A stretch of DNA of 56,031 nucleotides from Trametes villosa (Eukaryota > Basidiomycota > Agaricomycetes > Polyporales > Polyporaceae): contig PUDQ02000052.1 in NCBI GenBank assembly GCA_002964805.2, positions 1-56,031 on the forward strand, given 5' to 3'. The translations under genes and the position numbers were made by a program. Each line of letters starts with the position of its first letter. The first letter of the stretch is position 1. The notes beneath the pieces are model-generated. The model was not told where the DNA came from and ran no database searches. It saw nothing but the letters and a program-made list of their open reading frames with translations. Positions 11,972 to 23,605 of the stretch are shown one piece after another.

Positions 11972-12309
11972 ACGCTCTATGCACCCCCCTGGCTGCCTGT
12001 TACTGTTGTACAGTAATAAACTACTTACTACTGGACGCTATATTATCGCGACATAATATGTTGAGGCCTGGCGCCTGGTCGCTCCTGAAAATGAGAGGAT
12101 CATTTACTTTTACTTAGTGTACCAGGCGAAGCATGCGTGAGCCAGGCATGCGGTGCGGATTTCTCGGACACTGGGTGTTCTTCCGAGACGGATCAAATGT
12201 TCGGAGCGCCCGCACGAACGCCGTCATCGCGCAAAGTTCGCGGACCGTTCGAACTCTTCCCTCCACGCCCACAATGTCCTGCTGAACCTTGAACATATCT
12301 TACGTGATT
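11972..12309. other. Intergenic and probable 5' leader of COQ8
   Basis: This is 338 bases between the transporter stop and the COQ8 start chosen here. A frame entering from 12153 runs across the COQ8 start in another phase. I treated it as leader, though an upstream coding exon is possible. Confidence 0.4.
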
Positions 12310-14731
12310 ATGCCTCCTGGGCCAGCATACACCTGGATAAGCATCGCCAGCTCGGTCTGCAACATCGTCTCGCATGCTGCGCAAATTCGCACGGCCCAGC
12401 TAGGGAGGACGCGGCAGGCGGCATGCGACCAGCTCTCGCGCAAACGACGCGGCGATGAATCCTATCCGTACCAGAGCACAGGAACGAACTCCGCTCAGGA
12501 TGACCTGCAACAACGAGTCGCGCAGCATCCCTCTAGCGAGGCACAAGAGGAGCCTGTAAGGGCACGAGACCATGTACCTCTTAGTGGGCAGGCAATGGGA
12601 ACCTCTGCGGAAACAGTACGTACTCTTTTTGGGCTTGGGAAACACTAACTCAGCACGATGTAGCCTATTCCTCCAAGGAGTAGCGAGGACGTACCTCCGC
12701 CGTCCACAGCAAGAGTTGAGGCGGTTGAGCGGCCTTCACAGCCCACACGCAGCGTACCTACGGTACCACCAGCCGTCGTGGTCACCTCTGCCACCCCACC
12801 GAATGCGCATCTTGCTGGCGCAAGTTCGGAAGGTGAAACCCATGACGTTTCGGAAACATTGCCAGTGGAACGAACAGAAACACTATCTGTGGGATATGTA
12901 CCTGCGAGCACGGGTATTCCTGATCCTGGAGAGGTACGTCGCCGGTCGTCCATAGTGAGAATGTTGATATGCAAGCCCTTGTGAACCAGCCATCCTCTCT
13001 TGACCGGCCCCGCAATCGAAACCTGCAGTCTTCGAAGGTGCCATCATCGCGCATAGGCCGGTTGTTCCATTACGGAGGTAAGTGAACGAGGGTCATGGCC
13101 GGGATTGCAAGGTTAAACGCTATTTGCGTGGCAGGTCTCGCGGCTTCGCTAGGCTATGGTGCGGCCTCCGAGATCATACGTCGCAGTACAAGCAGCACGG
13201 ATGAGCACGCGTCTTCCTCCCTCATGCTCACCGAGGGGAACATCAAACGGCTAGTGTCAAAGCTCACACAAATGCGCGGTGCGGCCCTCAAGCTCGGCCA
13301 GTTCATGAGCATACAAGGTCCGTCCGTCGCATATACTCGCGGATACCACGCCGCTGACAGTCCTTACGATGTAAGATAGCCATGTCCTCCCGCCGGAGAT
13401 AGAAGATATCTTCCGCCGGGTACAGGACAGTGCGCACTACATGCCCGATTGGCAGATGGAGGTGGGTCCACTTTCTCGCGACCCCCAGACGCCATCTCAT
13501 CCTGTAACGTATAGCAAGTCATGCGGGACGCTCTCGGGCCGTCCTGGATGGACAACTTCGAGTCCTTCGAACGCCTCCCCTTCGCCGCCGCCTCCATCGG
13601 CCAGGTGCACTCCGCCGTGCTCAAGGCATCCGTCTCGCCCACGGGCGCGCCCGCGCGCGTCGCCGTGAAGGTGCAGTTCCCGAACATCGTGAACTCGATC
13701 GCGAGCGACCTCGGGTACGTGAAGATGCTGCTCACCGCGGGGAAGCTCCTCCCGCGCGGGCTCTTCCTCGACCGCACGATCCAGGTCATGAAGGACGAGC
13801 TCGCGGACGAGTGCGACTACGCGCGCGAGGCCGCGTTCGCGCGACGCTTCGGGCAGGCCGACCACCTCGGCGGCGACCCCCGCTTCAAGGTGCCGTGGGT
13901 GTGGGAGGGCAGCACGGAGCGCGTGCTCGTTATGGAACATGTTGACGGCGTGAGCGTCGGCGGGTCGGTGATTGATCGCCTCTCCCAGCGCGATAGGGAC
14001 GACGTGAGTGTGTTTTCTTCTCCATCAAGGCTCGTACTGACGTAGGGCAACGCATAGATCGCGGCGCGTATCATCGAACTCTGCTTGCGCGAGCTCTTCG
14101 TGTTCAGGGTGATGCAGACCGACCCGAACTGGACGAACTTCCTATGGAACCCGCGCACACGCACAGTAAATCTTACTCCAATCCTACCTCGCCCAGTTAT
14201 GCTGACACTCAGTCCTGGACCAGGTTGAGCTCGTCGACTTCGGTGCCACGCGCGAGTACTCGAAGGAGTTCATCGACAACTGGCTGCACCTCCTCTCTGC
14301 GGCCGTCGCCGAGGACCGCGACGCGTGCGTCGCGTGGAGCCTGAAGCTCGGGTACCTCACCGGGCAGGAGAACGAGACGATGCTCGACGCGCACGTCAAG
14401 TCGATGGTGCTCCTCGGGACGCCGTTCAAGGCGAGCACGCCGCAGCCGTTCACGTTCGGGCCCGGCTCGGCGTGGGCGGACATCACCGCGGAGATCAGGG
14501 CGCAGATCCCGGTCATGCTCCAGCACCGGCTCACGCCGCCGCCACGGGAGACCTACAGCTTGAACAGGTGCGTGTGTCTGTTGCGCTGTTGCTGCGGGGT
14601 GTCGTGGGTGGTGGCTGACGTGTGGTGGCAGGAAACTGAGCGGGGCGTTCTTGCTCGCGTCGAGGCTCGGTGCGTCCGTGGATTGCAGGAAGCTGTGGAC
14701 GGGCGTCGTGGAGGGGTATCGGTACGGTTGA
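12310..14731 (+). CDS. COQ8: COQ8/ADCK atypical kinase, ubiquinone biosynthesis
   Basis: Nine exons: 12310-12615, 12664-12933, 12990-13077, 13135-13317, 13376-13461, 13515-14003, 14058-14165, 14224-14567, 14632-14731, giving 657 residues. The ABC1/ADCK/UbiB signature is complete. It has the KxGQ motif (about 274-277, ALKLGQ), the alanine-rich nucleotide loop [10 protein letters not shown] (about 335), AVKVQFP, an ECDY.REA segment, WTNFLW, and the DFG-like VDFGAT (Asp about 515). These proteins act on the matrix side of the inner mitochondrial membrane and support the coenzyme Q synthesis complex. Residues 1-220 are poorly conserved and Pro/Ser-rich. The N-terminus is the weakest part: ATG 12310 gives a frame-consistent exon, but no clear presequence was confirmed. 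Confidence 0.9.
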
Positions 14732-15114
14732 AGTCGTATTTTAGTGGACCATCAATGTTACTTTTGCGGTACCAGTAGAGCTAGCCTAATTGCGAGGACG
14801 CTGCCCCAGCTCTCAAACTCGCTGTTTAGTCCCTGCCAGCCCGAATCACGTCGGGTGGTGTCCGCATCTGCGTAGATCCCCAGGTTACGGGGCGAAGTGG
14901 AGCACGTCGCAAACAAGCAGCACGCAAGGCGACGAGACAACACGATGGTGTGCATGCTACACTGCAACGAGCTATTGTATGCGACTAGGTAGGGTAGTGC
15001 GCTGTTGAGAGTATACTGAATTACACTATGGTGTATATCGGCGTGCGGGTGTTGAACCTCAGTGTCGTCTAGGAAATCCATCCTTATCCCCAATGTCGTG
15101 AGTCGTGATTTCGT
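14732..15114. other. Convergent 3' intergenic gap
   Basis: 383 bases separate the COQ8 stop from the stop of the convergent methyltransferase gene. It should hold both polyadenylation regions. No gene is visible. Confidence 0.5.
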
Positions 15115-15969
15115 TCAGAGCTCCTTCCTGGACTCTGCCTGTGCAGCCGCCCGCTTGGAGTAGATCGCGTCCGTGAACGGCCTGGAGCACACGCACGAAT
15201 CAGTCGCGCTCCTTTGGGCAAGAAAACACGATTTACGTACCCTTCATATCGAAGCGCGATGAGGTACACGATGTACACGTACGCGGTGATCAACAGTCCA
15301 GCGGGACGCTCGTACCTAACACAACACGCGCGTTACGTCAAAATGTGTGCGCCCTCCGCGCAGAAGGGGGACTCACCAAAGGGCTGTCGCGGCAAAGGAC
15401 ATCGTGCTCCCCACGTACATCGGGTCGCGCAGGACGTTGAACGGGAAGCCCTCGACCCTGTGGTCCATGAGGATCCCAAAGTAGTCGCCCAGGAACGTCC
15501 CAGTGACCCCGAGTGCCCAGGTGGAGGTGACAACAAACACCTGCCCGAGGACGAAGAGCACGGCGGGAACGAGCGTGTCAAACGGCTTGGGGAGAATCTT
15601 CACCTGCGGCTGTTCTAGGAGCGCGCGGTGGTACCTGCGCTGACGCGTCAGCAGGTGGGCGCGGCGCAACGTCACAGGGTGAGGGGGCTTACAGCGAGTC
15701 GCGCAGGATGCCCGCGGAGAAGATGCAGAGCGCGAGGAAGTAGCATCCGTACCGCGCGTTCCCGCCGAATATGCGCGTGATCGTTTTGTTCCTGTACTCT
15801 GCGCGCGCGGACGAGGACGGTGGTCAGCGCGAGACGAGAGGTGGCGGTGAGGGTGCGCACCATTACGCGCGACGATGTTCCATGCGGTCGGGTTGAACGC
15901 GATGGACGCGACGCTCGCAACGAGCGAGGGCTTGGAAAGGTCGACCAGAGTGGATAGCGAGCTTGCCAT
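15115..15969 (-). CDS. OPI3: Phosphatidyl-N-methylethanolamine N-methyltransferase
   Basis: Five exons on the minus strand: 15969-15861, 15798-15693, 15634-15377, 15315-15241, 15181-15115, giving 204 residues with four GT-AG introns of 58-62 bp. It is a small multi-helix membrane protein. The diagnostic class V phospholipid methyltransferase stretch runs through GTFLGDYFGILMDHRV, FPFNVLRDPMYVGST and LWYERPAGLLITAYVY. The C-terminus is PFTDAIYSKRAA...SRKEL, as in PEMT/OPI3 enzymes. It should carry out the last S-adenosylmethionine-dependent methylations from phosphatidylethanolamine to phosphatidylcholine in the ER membrane. ATG 15969 gives a short N-terminus ahead of FNPTAWNIVARNEYRN. It is divergent from the BTB gene at 16784. 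Confidence 0.92.
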
Positions 15970-16783
15970 ATTTTGGGTCGTGAACGTCGTGGATGATGAG
16001 CAGGAGGACTCGTGGCCACCGCTGGCCTAGAGTTTTGGGGTGAAATTCACGTGTCTGGCGGCCTCCTTTGGGCGTCTGTTGGGGATCAGTTTAGACGCCG
16101 AGTTGCAATTGGGCGTCTGATGACCAGCCAATCAGCAACCAGTACTGACCGACCGGCGCGAGAAGAGAACGAAAGTACTTTTGTACCCAAGGTCTTCTGC
16201 GCTGTAGTGACTTCGTCCCAACCGCCGTCTCTACCCTTGCTTCACTCCCTCATGACCTGTATAAAAATATACCGGCCTCGAAAAACGCGCTTAGAAGGAT
16301 ATAGATGGCTAGGTGTAAAGATGATTGCGAGGCAAGCACCGTTCCGCTCGCAGCTTCCCATCCGCTCGCTCTCGCAACATTGAACAGAGCCCGGCTGGAA
16401 GGAATCGCTTCGCGACGAGAACGTTTACTCGCTACATACCCCTGTGTGCTTCTCAGCCCGATCAGTAATGGTGTGCACGAGAGACACGGGCTGCGCGGCA
16501 GGATCATCTGGTTTGCTTTACTCAGACTTCGCAAGCCACTACATGTGACCCCTCTCCATGACACGAACGGCAGTGCTTCCTCGCTCACGCCCCTGGATAT
16601 ATATATGGGAGCTGTCAGACGACAGGGTATGTCAATTCTCTCCCGCTTATCTTGAGCGTCCGCAGGAGACAACGCCGTCCTGCAAACCCTCCACCCCAGG
16701 CCAGCTATCTAGGACACCCTCGGACCAGCTAAACAAACCCGCACCTCACGCGAGGCATTGAACGGCCTCCTGCAGCTCCTACC
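15970..16783. other. Divergent intergenic region
   Basis: 814 bases lie between the methyltransferase start and the BTB gene start and must contain both promoters. AT-rich motifs TATAAAAATATA (16260-16271) and GATATATATATG (16596-16607) are possible TATA-type elements, but neither is at standard distance from a start codon. Confidence 0.4.
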
Positions 16784-17881
16784 ATGCTTTCCAGCCCCCG
16801 TACATTGCAGGATACTTGGCTCGACATCCCTACTCGTGAGTCGCCGTCAAGCGCATCAAGGACACCATCTACGAAGAGGGACTCGGAGCTTTGGTTCGAG
16901 GACGGGAACATAGTGCTCTGCGCAGGCGACGTAGAATTCAAGGTCTACAGGGGTCCCCTTACCGCCCACTCCCCCGTCTTCAAAGACCTGCTGTCTCTGC
17001 CCCAGCCAGCGGGGGACGAGCAACCAGTGACCCCTAGCGGCGAGCACTCCTGTCCAGTCATCCCACTCCATGACTCTCCTGATGACCTGAGGCTCGCGCT
17101 GAAAGTCTTCGTGCCGGGTAACTCGCTACGGTTGGTCTACCGAACCTTGCGCCCGCGTGTTTACCCCTGATGTTCAGCGAACAGTGCGGGTGCCTTCGAA
17201 CCAATCTTTGACGAGGTCGCGGCTTGCATCCGCATCGGACACAAGTACCAAATCGACGAGCTCGTCCAACGCAACCTCGCCTTCCTGCACCGTCTCTATC
17301 CCTCCGACTTCGACTCCTACCTAGCCGCGCGGCGCACACGCCCCTCCACATACACTCACGCGCACGCCATTGGCGTCGTGAACCTCGCGCGGCTAGCGAA
17401 CATACCCTCCTTGCTCCCCGCCGCGCTCATGGAGTGCTGCGCACTCGGGGCAGACATCGTGCACGGCCTCGCACGCGCGGACGGCACGCGCGAGCATCTC
17501 TCCCCAGAAGACCTCGGGCGGTGCTTCGTCGGGCGGGCGCGCATGGCGCAGGCGAGCGCGCGGATTGCGCACCAGATGTTCCGGCAGAGCGTCGCGCGCG
17601 GGTGCCGGCACCCCGCGTGCTGCCTGCGCGTGCTGCAGCGGCTGCTGAACGAGCTTGGGGATGCGCGCATCGAGCTCGTCTCAAATTTGGACTGGTGCGC
17701 GTCGTGGGCAGGGTACGTGGACGATAAGGACGAGGAACGGGAGCTGTGCGCGCGGTGCTACCGGATGCTGGAGGAGGAGCGGCCGCGGCAGCTGCAGCGC
17801 GAGGTGTGGCAGGTCCTCCCGACGATGATGGGCGTCATGGCGACGGAGGACTGGGGGGAGAAGACGAAGAGTGAGCCTTGA
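16784..17881 (+). CDS. BTB/POZ domain protein (paralogue 1)
   Basis: Two exons, 16784-17130 and 17185-17881, give 347 residues. The BTB/POZ fold starts near residue 30 with (D)SELWFEDGN and continues VEFKVYRGPL..HSPVFKDLLSLP, typical of the large basidiomycete BTB family. The second exon carries the helical part (CIRIGHKYQIDELVQ, AIGVVNLARLAN, LSPEDLGRC). These proteins are thought to dimerise and often serve as cullin-3 adaptors; the targets here are unknown. The intron was placed by homology with the two paralogues in this window, after VPG...LR. Its donor is the weak GTTGGT; a GTAACT donor 13 bases earlier paired with another acceptor is also frame-consistent. It is convergent with paralogue 2. 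Confidence 0.85.
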
Positions 17882-18180
17882 GCGCGACGGGAGTGCGCTC
17901 TGAACAAGTGAGTGGGCCGTTCTTGCTATCGATCTGCCATTTCATGACTCTCTTTGGCAGACGTTATCGCTGACTGTGTACCATATGTACCTGCCATCTG
18001 GGACTTTGTACTAGTACGAGGGAAGATACCCACGCTATCCTACACGCATCCATGTTGTACAACACTCACCCATCTCCTGTAGTATACAAATCCTTTGGAA
18101 TCCGCCAGTAGCGCGTGCACCCGGCTCCAGGAACAGGCCTGTTTCGCAGCCTCCGTGAGGCCGGAACTGCCCGCTGCTGT

Positions 18181-19370
18181 TCAGTTGGCCGTTGCGTCCG
18201 TGTTCCCTTCCGTGGCCCATCCGTCAACAGTCACGCCCATCATCGCAGGCAGGCCGCGGAACAGCGCGCGCTGCTCCTCCTTCACCCGCTCCGTCCGCAC
18301 CATCGCGTAGCACTTCACGCACAGCTCGCGCTCCCCGTCGCCCTTCTTCACCTCCACGCGGTCGACGTACGCGCCCCACGCCGGCCGCAGCGGGTCCATC
18401 GCCGCCTCGTCGTGCACGAGCTCCGCGAGCAGGCGCCGCAGCACGCCCTCGCACGCCTTCGCGCGGCGGCAGCCCTGCGCGACCGCCTGGCGGAACACGC
18501 GGTGCGTGCCGTACACGTTCGCGTGCATGAGGCGCGCCTTGCCCGCGAAGACGCGCGCGAGGTCCTCGCTGCCCAGCGTCTCGCGCGTGCCGTCCTCGCG
18601 TGCGAACCCGCCCACGAGCTCGCCGTCGAGCAGGCAGCAGCGCGCGAGCGCGACGGGGAGGAGCGCGTCGGCCCCGGCGGTGCGCGCGAGGTTCACGACG
18701 CCGATGCGGTGGATTGGCTCGAACCGCGGCGGGTCCTGCGGGGAGTCGTCGACCCAGACGTCGATGTCGTCTGGGAAGTAGTCCTTGAGGTAGTCGATGC
18801 TGCGTTGCACCATCTGGTCGCACTGGTATTTGTGTCCGAGGCGGATGCATGCGGAGAGCTCGTCAAAGGTCGGCTCGATGGGCCCGATGCTGTGTGGTGG
18901 CGAGGTTAGCAAGATTCTCCCTGATAGAAGTGTGGCGGGACGGACCGTAATGCTCGACCGGGCGTGAACACTCGCAAGAAGTGGCGGAGGTCCTCAGGCG
19001 AATCGGGAAGAGGGATAACAGGGCACGAACCATCCTCTTCATCTAACTCCGTCTCAGCTTGTGGCTGGCGTCCGCTGAGGCTGGCGGGAGCGGGCTGTGG
19101 CAGGGACAGCATATCCTTGAATACGGGCGAGTGGACGGAAATAGGTCCCTTGTATATCCGGAATTTGACGTCTCGCGCCACGAGGATGAGATTGCCGTCT
19201 TCAAACCAGAGCTCGTCGTCTTTGCATGGGACTGTGGTCGGTGGCGTTGGTTCTGCAGCTGCGACGACTCTTGTGCAAGTGCTACAGGGCTCTGGATCTG
19301 CCTGTACGCCTACTTCGAGATGCTCCGGGGGTGCAGCGGCCATTTTGACGACACCTGAGTCCATGGTCAT
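18181..19370 (-). CDS. BTB/POZ domain protein (paralogue 2)
   Basis: Minus-strand exons 19370-18946 and 18889-18181 give 377 residues. A roughly 45-residue leader precedes the BTB core (DDELWFEDGNLILVARDVKF, then YKGPISVHSPVFKDMLSLPQP). An acidic insert (ETELDEEDG) separates it from PVIPLPDSPEDLRHFLRVF. Exon 2 begins with IGPIEPTFDELSACIRLGHKYQ and is the helical back domain. The intron (56 bp, donor GTCCGT, acceptor ACACAG) sits at exactly the same point as in the other two BTB genes here, supporting common descent. It probably arose by local duplication and inversion relative to paralogue 1. Confidence 0.88.
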
Positions 19371-19795
19371 GGAATGGGGGGCAGGGGATGGGTGGTGGTG
19401 GCGTCGTCAGTGGTAAGAATGACGCAGATGCAGCAGGCACACGATATCTTATACAACGGGCTCACCGCCACAGGAGCACAGGATGGTGCTGAGGAAGTCG
19501 AGTGCTTCGTGCACAGACCTTCACGAACATCCCGCGATGTATATGGAGGGGCGGTATCGATGACATGAGGCATTGCCTCGAGGACCACAGATGGCAAGGT
19601 GGAAGCTTCTTCTAGACGCCGTCATAATGCGCACGTCGAGCTCAGCCCATGGCTGCTATGGAGCCACTTGAACACGACCGACTTCGGTGAGGGGTTGTTG
19701 TGTATAGCTCTGCATTCATCATACGAAGCCTTACGGGGGTGCGGCCGGTATCGAGCGATAATAGTCTATGCCGGATTCAGCTATGGTTTGCCGTA
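19371..19795. other. Intergenic, no gene recognised
   Basis: 425 bases between the start of BTB paralogue 2 and the stop of F-box copy 1. It should include the BTB promoter. Nothing else was recognised. Confidence 0.4.
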
Positions 19796-21601
19796 CTACA
19801 GCAATAGCCCGCCTCTAGATCTCAAAGGATATGATATGGACAGCTTCGTCTCCCTTTGAAGGGTACGTGGGGTCAATGCGCCCGCCTCAATCGAGGGATA
19901 GCAATCAAAACACACCTGGATTACGACACCGTTCTCCCATAGGTACGCTCTCCGCAGATGGTCGAATGGCTCCGGGCACCGGACAACCCGGGTAATTCGC
20001 CGGTTCAGCAGCAGCGAAGCCGAGCTCGCAACCTATCCCCGTATGTGTCAAAAGAGCGTCGCTTTCCGCAAGAGCCGTCTCCCGTACCTTGTCTCCCGGG
20101 AGTGCGAAGTCCGGGACATTCGGCACTGCGTACTCTAGCACCTCTAGCTCGAGCTCCTCATCGTCACGCACCGGGCGAACGACAAGCACGCGGGGACCGC
20201 ATGTGCTGTACTGCGGCCAGTCGAGGGTAATCGAGCCGGGCTTTGCGACCTGTCCCAGAGCCCCCCACATGTCCCATGTGCAAAGCGGGGGCTCTCCCTC
20301 CGGGGCGCCAGTGACGTTCGCTGTGCGCCTGAGGCAATCGAGGAGCGTCGCCTGTGGGACACACAGATGCACCTGCCTCGAAGGGGCGTGTTCCACACTG
20401 TGACAAGCGAAGATACGCATACTCTTCTGAGGGTCGAGGCGGCAGAACGACGTGTGCGGGGCAGTCGCCTGTCCGCCGATGAAGACCGCGCGGAGCATGC
20501 CCTCCTCGGACTGCCGGCGGCGCATAAGCAGCTCACAATGCGGTTTGGGAAGGTCGCCGTCCGAAGCGATCGGCTGGTCATCGAAGCTATGAACAGAGAG
20601 GAGGGCCGAGCCTGAGACGGCCGCGATGCTACGCGAGTCGAGGAACGCGGCTTGATCCCTCCCGAAAGTCTTCAGCTATGTAACAAGATTTTTAGATGCG
20701 ACTGAACAAAAGAGGACAGGTCAGACACATACTCTGTACACGAGCACGCCCTTCTTCCAGTTCCAAACCTGGTCGAAGGGACTGCAGCCGTGCACTAAGA
20801 CGACGTCGTCTTGTATCCGGATGGAGCTGGTGTTGCGGTAAGGGTTTCCCATCTCGATGACTTTTTCCGTCGCGAGAGGATGGGCCTTGCCGGTGACCAA
20901 CGAGCAGTACGCGAGCCGGGTGCCCGTCCTACGGAGTATCGCCATAAATACAGACTCGGGCGACAGGCACAGCCTGAGACTCACGCAACGCTAGTGATCA
21001 CGACCAGGAGGTCCTGCGCCGGGTCGACGGCGAAGCGCTTCAGCTCGCCGCCCACGCGCTCGACCGAGACCAGCCACGTCGCCTCGTCAGCGCCCCCGAG
21101 GGGCGTCGCGAGGCGCCTGCACTGGAGGTAGCTCCCCTCCGTCCGCTCCACGAGGACCCCGCTCGGGTGGAAGAGCCAGCTCTGGGGCGTGTCGTGGAAC
21201 GCGCCGCCGCGGATCGGAAACCGCCTGGGCTCAGACAGGTTGAAGTCGGCCCACGCCCTGCGGTAGTCGCTGATGCGCCGGATGCGGTCTTGGATCGCGA
21301 GCGCGTGTCCGCCCGGCGGCGGGGCGTCGACGAGGTCGGCCGCCGCGAGCTCGAGTTTGTATTGAAGAGAGATCGTCTCCTTGATCAGCTGGCAGAGCGT
21401 TCTGCATACCTGTATGATAATTTAGATCAGGATGCAATTCGGATGTGGTTGAGCGTGTAACGGTGACTTCTGAACGTGTGCACTCACTTCCTTGCAGCGG
21501 CACAAGGTCGTTGCTGGCGTGCTCTCTAGTATTTCAACAATTAGCTCTGCCGGGAGCGATAGCAGGGTGAGCTTTCCCGCGTGTGCCTGCGGGGCGGTCA
21601 T
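19796..21601 (-). CDS. F-box protein, tandem copy 1
   Basis: Proposed minus-strand exons 21601-21488, 21409-20985, 20928-20733, 20675-20088 and 20032-19796 give 519 residues. The N-terminal F-box (LTLLSLPAELIVEILE...LCRCKEVCRTLCQLI, residues 10-50) should bind SKP1 in an SCF ubiquitin ligase. The remainder resembles the substrate-side half of basidiomycete F-box proteins, with beta-propeller-like repeats (SWLFHPSGVLVERT, RFAVDPAQDLLVVIT, LDWPQYSTCGPRVLVV) and ends near RRAYLWENGVVIQ. It is a close tandem paralogue of copy 2, with the same 78 bp first intron. The 56 bp segment 20929-20984 is coding in copy 2. Here it contains an in-frame TGA and a frame change but has a consensus GTGAGT donor and a TAG acceptor, so I read it as an intron. 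The last 35 residues are uncertain. Confidence 0.75.
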
Positions 21602-21841
21602 AGTAGATGATTGAGTTGCTGATCAGCGATAGGTCGCCTGCTACTGGGGCTCAGGCAAGGTGCCTGTCCGCATAAGGCAAGTGTGTAGGTTGGATGGCGG
21701 AGGGATGTGCCCAGGCGTCCTAGTCTCAGTACCAAATGCGATAGCAACTGATGCCGGATTCCCAACTCTCATTCTTTGTACTACTACATACTATATCCGC
21801 CGTCATACTTCGAAGGAAATAATGTGAACAGCTTCTTCTCC

Positions 21842-23605
21842 CTAGAAAATGGGCATACAGATGAGCATGCGCGCCTTGTAACTCGAACGATAGCGAGTGC
21901 AGCGCACCTCGATAACAACACCGTTCACCCAGAGGTATACCTTCTGCAGACGGGGTTCAGGGTATCGGACACGCCTTGTGACACGCCTTTTCAGCCGCAG
22001 AGAAGGCGCGCTTGCCTGCTATGTTGGCGTGTTTCAACGAAAACTGTCTTCCGCCGTAGGATTGGCTATGTCCATACCTGAGTGTCTCCTGAATGTGCGG
22101 AGCCCGTGGTGGCCACGACTGCGTACTCCAGCACCTCCAACTCGAGCTCAGGCTCCGCGTCGCTGTCTTGCGCCGCATGGACCACGAGTATTCGAGAGCC
22201 GCATATGTTGTGCTGAGGCCAGTCGAGGGCATGGCGGGGAGTTGGGGAGGTCTTGGCAAGCTGTCCTCGAGCCCCCCACTCACTCCACCAGTAGAACGCA
22301 GGCGACTGAGGCGAGGTGTTGGGGTCTGTGCTCGCGAGACGGTCCAAGAGCGTAGCCTGTGGGACGCACAGCTGTACCAATAGTGGATGGCGGAGGCCTT
22401 TTTGGGCCTCGTAGCAGGTCAAGATGGTGATGCTCCTTTCCGCGTCGAGGCGGCAGAACGACGAATGCGGTACTGGCACCTGGCCACCAGCGAAGGCCGC
22501 GCGAAGCCTGGGCTCTTCGGGCTTCTGTGGCATGACAAGTTTACAACGAGGATTAGGGAGATCACCGTCGAGTGGAACCGGCTGGTCGTCGAAGCTGTGG
22601 ACGTCGATGACCCTCTGCGTGACGCTGATGATGCTGCGCCTATCAAGGAACACGACCTGGTCCTGCCCGTTGCAGCTCCTAAACTGTTTAGGGCAATTGT
22701 AAGACGGGGTGGTACATGATAGAAGGCCCACGAGGCAGACGTACTCTGTAGACAAGCACGCCCGTCTTCCAGTTCCAGAGCTGGAGGTAGGGTGTGCAGC
22801 CGTCCACCATAACGATGTCGTCTTGTATCTGGATCCAGCTAAAGTGCTCGTGTATCTCTATAACCTTCGTCTCCGCGAGAGCGTGGGGTTTGCCGGTGGC
22901 TAAGGAGCACAATGCGACCCGGGTCCCAGTTCTAGAACGGGATATCAAGACAAGCTCATTCGGGCGACGGACACGGCTCGAGACGTACGCTACGCTGGTG
23001 AGCACGACCAGAAGGTCTTGCGCTGGGTCGACCGCGAACGTCTTCATATCGCCGACCACGTCTTGTAGAACGACAGTCCACGTTTTCTCTTTGGAGCTCC
23101 CGAGAGGCGTCGCCATTCGGGTGCATAGGAGACTGCCCGAATTCGTCCGCTCTACAAGAACCCCGCTCGGGTGGAACAGCCAAGTCTGGTGTCTGAGCTC
23201 CCGCTCGAATGCGAGTGCGCGCAAGGGGAAACGCCTGGGGATGGAAAGACGCATCTCGTCCCATGCGCGACGATAGCGGCTGATCCGCAGGATCCTGTCC
23301 TTGAGTGCGAGTTCGTGTCCGTCGGGAGGCGGGGCATCGATTAGGTCGGCGGCTGCGATTTCGAGTTTGTATCGAAGAGAAGGGGTCTCTTGTATCAACT
23401 CCTGTAGCTGTCGGCATACCTGTGATGTTTTTTATCAATTCACTGCGAGGTACTACCACCTGTCTCAGGGGCTTCCGACCCCGACACAAAGACTTACTTC
23501 CCTGCAACGGCACAAGGTCTTTGCTGCCGTGCGCTCTAGTACTGCTACGAGTAGCTCGGGAGGCAAAGATAGGAGGGTAAGCTTTTGCGGGTGTGGGGCG
23601 GTCAT
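21842..23605 (-). CDS. F-box protein, tandem copy 2
   Basis: Minus-strand exons 23605-23498, 23419-22745, 22683-22078 and 22018-21842 give 521 residues. The F-box spans about residues 8-48 (KLTLLSLPPELLVAVLE...TLCRCREVCRQLQELI). The C-terminal part aligns with copy 1 along its length (LFHPSGVLVER, TFAVDPAQDLLVVLTSVA, RTGTRVALCSLATGK, FLDRRSI, LLDRL, LDWPQHNICGSRILVV, KVYLWVNGVVIE). The likely role is substrate recognition in an SCF complex; the target is unknown. Introns 1, the one after VYR, and the last one match copy 1 in position. The region that is a candidate intron in copy 1 is uninterrupted coding here (about 22935-22988). Confidence 0.82.

Noticed and set aside
12153..12458. Alternative in-frame N-terminal extension of COQ8
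   Set aside because: The frame gives a helical-looking stretch but does not connect to the next exon without an extra shift. The frame from 12310 splices cleanly.
20929..20984. Premature stop proving F-box copy 1 is a pseudogene
   Set aside because: A consensus donor and acceptor remove both the stop and the frame change, and the downstream frame stays open for more than 300 codons, so an intron is the simpler reading for now.
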